The notes under the pieces: model-generated
Told to the model about the DNA's origin: nothing
Seen by the model: the letters and a program-made list of their open reading frames with translations, nothing else
Database searches by the model: none
Position numbers and translations under genes: made by a program
Assembly (NCBI GenBank): GCA_003648875.1
Contig: QMQC01000085.1
Coordinates: forward strand, 1-7,240
Source: Actinomycetota bacterium
Lineage (GTDB): Bacteria; Actinomycetota; Acidimicrobiia; Spongiisociales; UBA5794
Reading direction: 5' to 3'
DNA: 7,240 nucleotides
Shown: positions 4,891 to 7,240 of the stretch, piece by piece
Numbering within the stretch: the stretch's first letter is position 1
Layout: every line of letters begins with the position of its first letter

Positions 4891-6303
4891 ATGAAGATTC
4901 GTATCACGCGCCCGGGGCAGCTCGGCTCGACCATCCGCGAGCTTGCACGCCGACGCCCCAGCGAGGCCGAGGAATATCTTGACTCGCACCAGGATGTTTG
5001 GGAGGAGCTTGCCGGTGGTGACCCCCATGAAGCAGCGGACATCCTTGAGGCAATCGACGAGGAGGGCGCCGCAGATCTCCTCCAGGAACTCCCCGCGGAT
5101 GAAGCGGGTGACGTTCTCGACGAGATGCATCCGGAAGCCGCTGCAGACATTCTCGAAGAGCTGACTCCTCAAGAGGCCGCCGCCCTCGTATCAGAGATGG
5201 AGACAGACCAGGCCGTCGACGTGATCGGCGCGCTCGAACCCCATGAGCGAACCGCCGTACTCAGTGCGCTTGACACAAAGACTGCGAGCGAGGTCGAACG
5301 GCTGCTGATCTACGCTGCTGACTCGGCCGGCGGCATGATGACAACCGATGTCGCCGCACTCCCTGTCGGCATGTCTTGTGGAGAAGCGATCGAGCTTCTC
5401 CGTCGGCTACATGCCGAACTCGGATCGAACCTGCGCTATGTGTATGTGGTCGACGACGGAGGCAGGCTCGTCGGGGTCGTTCCGTTCCGGAAGCTCGTAT
5501 TCGCACGTCCGGGCACCGGCCTGGATGACGTGATGGAGACCGAGATCGTGAAAGTCAGAACCGACACGGACCGTGAGGAGGTCGCTGAGCAGATTCAGCG
5601 ATACCACCTGATCGCCATCCCGGTTGTCGACGCTCGCGGCGTGCTCGTAGGCATGGTCAAGGTGTCCGAGGCCATTGAGGCGATCCTTGCAGAGGTGGGC
5701 GAGGACATTGCCGTGATGGTTGGCGCGGGTGTCGAAGAGACGGTATTCACGCCGGTCGGCCGGTCGGTTCGCAGACGACTTCCATGGATCTTCTTCAATC
5801 TTGTGGTCGGTGTGGCTCTCGCCGCACTGATCTCTCGCTTCGAATCCACTCTCACCACTTATGCGGTGCTCGCTGCGTACATGCCCATTGTGGCGCTGCT
5901 AGCCGGCAATTCGGGTGCACAGAGCCTTGCGGTGATAATCCGATCCATGGCCGTGGGCGATCTTCCCCCGGGGCGGGCCGGAAGAGCGATCAGGAGAGAG
6001 GTGGCCGTCGGACTGATCGATGGCACGGTCATGGCCCTCACCGCTGCGTTCATCGCTGCGATGACCGTGACAGCTTTCCAGACGGGAGCGACCAGTATCG
6101 ATCCCGTCGATCTGGGCGTGATCGTGTTCGTTTCTGTGTGGGTCGCCTTCCTGGTCGCAGGTCTCGTCGGCTCGGGAATACCTGTGGCGCTCCGCAGGGT
6201 CGGTCAGGATCCGGCGCTGGCGTCCAACATATTCCTGACGATGGTCACGGACATCGTGGGCTTCACCGGCTTCTTGATCACAGCAACCATTCTCCTTGCC
6301 TGA
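4891..6303 (+). CDS. mgtE: MgtE-family magnesium channel/transporter
   Basis: A 470-residue Mg2+ channel of the MgtE/SLC41 family, in the cytoplasmic membrane and gated by intracellular Mg2+. The order is canonical. First comes an acidic superhelical N domain of repeated (E/D)AADxL(E/D)-type units (about 25-130). A CBS pair follows (about 142-265, with DSAGGMMTTDVAALP and VMETEIVKV openings), then a plug-helix region (about 266-295). Last are five hydrophobic segments (about 298-316, 322-353, 371-396, 406-436 and 441-470). The pore-region motif MPIVALLAGNSGAQS (331-345) and DPALASNIFLTMVTDIVGF (440-458) are present, with Asp454 at the position of the pore-lining Asp of the Thermus protein. 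The motif has AGN where many homologues have GGN. ATG 4891 starts the protein just before the first conserved helix. No partner gene is adjacent. Control may involve the hairpin array upstream. Confidence 0.95.
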   Translation: MKIRITRPGQLGSTIRELARRRPSEAEEYLDSHQDVWEELAGGDPHEAADILEAIDEEGAADLLQELPADEAGDVLDEMHPEAAADILEELTPQEAAALVSEMETDQAVDVIGALEPHERTAVLSALDTKTASEVERLLIYAADSAGGMMTTDVAALPVGMSCGEAIELLRRLHAELGSNLRYVYVVDDGGRLVGVVPFRKLVFARPGTGLDDVMETEIVKVRTDTDREEVAEQIQRYHLIAIPVVDARGVLVGMVKVSEAIEAILAEVGEDIAVMVGAGVEETVFTPVGRSVRRRLPWIFFNLVVGVALAALISRFESTLTTYAVLAAYMPIVALLAGNSGAQSLAVIIRSMAVGDLPPGRAGRAIRREVAVGLIDGTVMALTAAFIAAMTVTAFQTGATSIDPVDLGVIVFVSVWVAFLVAGLVGSGIPVALRRVGQDPALASNIFLTMVTDIVGFTGFLITATILLA

Positions 6304-6323
6304 GCAGCCGATCCGATATCGCC

Positions 6324-6851
6324 CTATGAGCCGAGCACTGCCGTGCCGGACGAGGCGAACGGACCCAGGTATGTGATATTGAATCCGTTGTCGAGTCTGG
6401 CGAGATAGTTCATGGCGACGGCCTCGCGGTCCGCTTCAGATGCGTCCGGGTCACCCACGACGTTCGCAGCTGGCTCATCGTCGACCACATGCACGACCGC
6501 AACGGGTGGGAACAGCTCGACGATCTCAGCGATCAGGTCGTACAGATCGAGGTCCGTCAGCGAATCGTACGTTGCCGGGTCGAGGAGCACGATGACCGTG
6601 TCGCCCTCCCCCTCCCCCTCGCCCTGGATACGATCCACGATCTTGTACTCCGGTGCGGTGAGTATCGATTTCGGCTGTGCCGTTGTTGTCGTGGAGTCCG
6701 TGTCGGGCTGCGAGTCCTGGGACACAGCCATGGTCGTTACGGGTGCGTCGGTGGTTGACGACGTCGTGGCATCGGAATCGGAAGAAGTGCACGCAACGGA
6801 CAATGCTGCAATAGCCACGATCATCGATATCAGGAGTGCTCTCCGCTGCAT
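6324..6851 (-). CDS. Small acidic lipoprotein of unknown function
   Basis: A 175-residue secreted lipoprotein. The N-terminus MQRRALLISM leads into a hydrophobic segment ending in the lipobox LSVAC, with Cys21 as the predicted lipidated residue. Residues 22-60 form a Ser/Thr/Asp-rich linker, followed by YKIVDRI and a GEGEGEG dipeptide repeat (77-83). The compact C-terminal region (85-175) contains TVIVLLDPATYDSLTDLDL, VVHVVDDEPAANVV and ITYLGPF, suggesting a small alpha/beta domain that I do not recognise. ATG 6851 is chosen because it gives a proper signal peptide and has TAGCAT 7 nt upstream. GTG 6869, overlapping the upstream stop (GTGA), is an alternative but puts an Asp into the signal N-region. 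ATG 6899 would overlap the upstream gene more. The gene is convergent with mgtE, with a 20-bp gap and no obvious terminator. Confidence 0.8.
   Translation of the reverse strand: MQRRALLISMIVAIAALSVACTSSDSDATTSSTTDAPVTTMAVSQDSQPDTDSTTTTAQPKSILTAPEYKIVDRIQGEGEGEGDTVIVLLDPATYDSLTDLDLYDLIAEIVELFPPVAVVHVVDDEPAANVVGDPDASEADREAVAMNYLARLDNGFNITYLGPFASSGTAVLGS
6604..6624 (-). repeat. G-run repeat (potential G-quadruplex) coding for Gly-Glu repeats
   Basis: On the coding (minus) strand four G-runs of 3, 5, 5 and 3 bases are separated by 3-, 1- and 1-nt spacers, encoding the GEGEGEG tract of the lipoprotein. The pattern satisfies the usual four-run quadruplex rule. It is also a short GGGGGA repeat prone to slippage. 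Confidence 0.65.
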
Positions 6852-6858
6852 GAAATCG

Positions 6859-6864
6859 ATGCTA
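6859..6864 (-). promoter_or_regulatory. Candidate -10 box for the lipoprotein gene
   Basis: TAGCAT on the minus strand lies 7 nt before ATG 6851, in the short gap after the upstream gene's stop. It would allow a leaderless transcript in addition to read-through from upstream. The support is the TAnnnT match and the spacing. Confidence 0.3.
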
Positions 6865-6865
6865 A

Positions 6866-7240
6866 TCACCCTGCCCGTTTCTGTCGCGTCTCGAACCATT
6901 CCTGGAAGGACATCTCATCGAGAAACGGTTCGTTGTGGACGAGCCGGAACAATCCGACGACCCGCAAGAATGTGTCTTCGGTCGGTAAATCTTCGAGTAG
7001 ATGCTGTGCCAGATCGAGTTGGGGTCGCCATGCGCGCACACCGAGCGCAAGATCTACGCGGGATCGCCAGTCATCCGGATCGCCCTTCGTTTGGGTCCTT
7101 GCGGACCAGAATGCTGCGAGCTTCCTAGAGACATTCAGACATCGACGCACGTACTTGGCGCCGACACGATCCACCTCGTGATCGATCGCAACAGAGTCTG
7201 CCCAGTCAGTGATCGCTTGGTCGGTCAACGATGACGGATC
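6866..7240 (-). CDS. Hypothetical protein, open at the right edge
   Basis: This minus-strand frame runs without a stop from the window edge to TGA 6866-6868, giving at least 124 residues. TTG 7228 is the first possible start inside the window, but the frame remains open above it (DPSS precedes) and no ribosome site is seen, so the gene may begin outside. The protein is soluble and rich in Trp, Asp and Arg. It contains DRVGAKYVRRCL, GDPDDWRSRVDLALGVRAWRP (about mid-protein) and the ending MSFQEWFETRQKRAG. I see no signal peptide, membrane segment or catalytic motif, and I do not recognise the family. It ends 14 nt before the lipoprotein ATG on the same strand, so the two may share a transcript. 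Confidence 0.65.
   Translation of the reverse strand, partial: DPSSLTDQAITDWADSVAIDHEVDRVGAKYVRRCLNVSRKLAAFWSARTQTKGDPDDWRSRVDLALGVRAWRPQLDLAQHLLEDLPTEDTFLRVVGLFRLVHNEPFLDEMSFQEWFETRQKRAG

Noticed and set aside
5784..6329. Plus-strand frame of 181 codons in another frame of mgtE
   Set aside because: It overlaps the conserved membrane domain of mgtE, and its Arg/His/Gly-rich product is typical of a shadow frame.

Overview
The window is a compact stretch of ordinary bacterial chromosome with about 60% GC and genes on both strands. It most resembles a high-GC actinomycete-type genome, possibly Acidimicrobiia or a related uncultured lineage. That placement is inferred from protein flavour and from TAnnnT -10 boxes placed exactly 6-7 nt before start codons (leaderless genes). 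No mobile element, CRISPR array, rRNA or tRNA was seen.

Layout, left to right. (1) Minus strand, 1-1734: ctaB (heme O synthase), followed 21 nt downstream by an APH-fold phosphotransferase that runs off the left edge. (2) An 86-bp divergent promoter region, 1735-1820. (3) Plus strand, 1821-2682: a 30-residue single-pass membrane microprotein, then menH (menaquinone pathway) 4 nt later. (4) Minus strand, 2656-3522: a 3-hydroxyacyl-CoA dehydrogenase whose 3' end overlaps menH by 27 bp. (5) Plus strand, 3602-4660: selD (selenophosphate synthetase). (6) A non-coding stretch, 4661-4890, packed with four consecutive hairpins. (7) Plus strand, 4891-6303: mgtE (Mg2+ channel/transporter). (8) Minus strand, 6324-7240: a small acidic lipoprotein preceded by a hypothetical protein that is open to the right edge.

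The main discovery is that selD is itself a selenoprotein gene. Its true start is ATG 3602. The codon for its active-site residue is an in-frame TGA at 3644-3646 (context GSG-Sec-ACK). A hairpin fitting a bacterial SECIS element begins directly after it. Conventional gene calling would start the gene at GTG 3731 and lose the catalytic N-terminus. The organism should therefore carry selA, selB and selC elsewhere.

The second item of interest is the selD-mgtE intergenic region. Four hairpins at 4706-4851 include three tandem units of about 41 nt sharing a C-run/G-run core that could pair in alternative ways. It does not look like the known M-box magnesium riboswitch. It could be a new cis-regulatory RNA for mgtE, a structured selD 3' end or a repeat element.

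Functionally, ctaB and menH both supply respiratory-chain cofactors (heme O/A and menaquinone) and are fired divergently from the same short promoter region. The other genes look like independent housekeeping neighbours.
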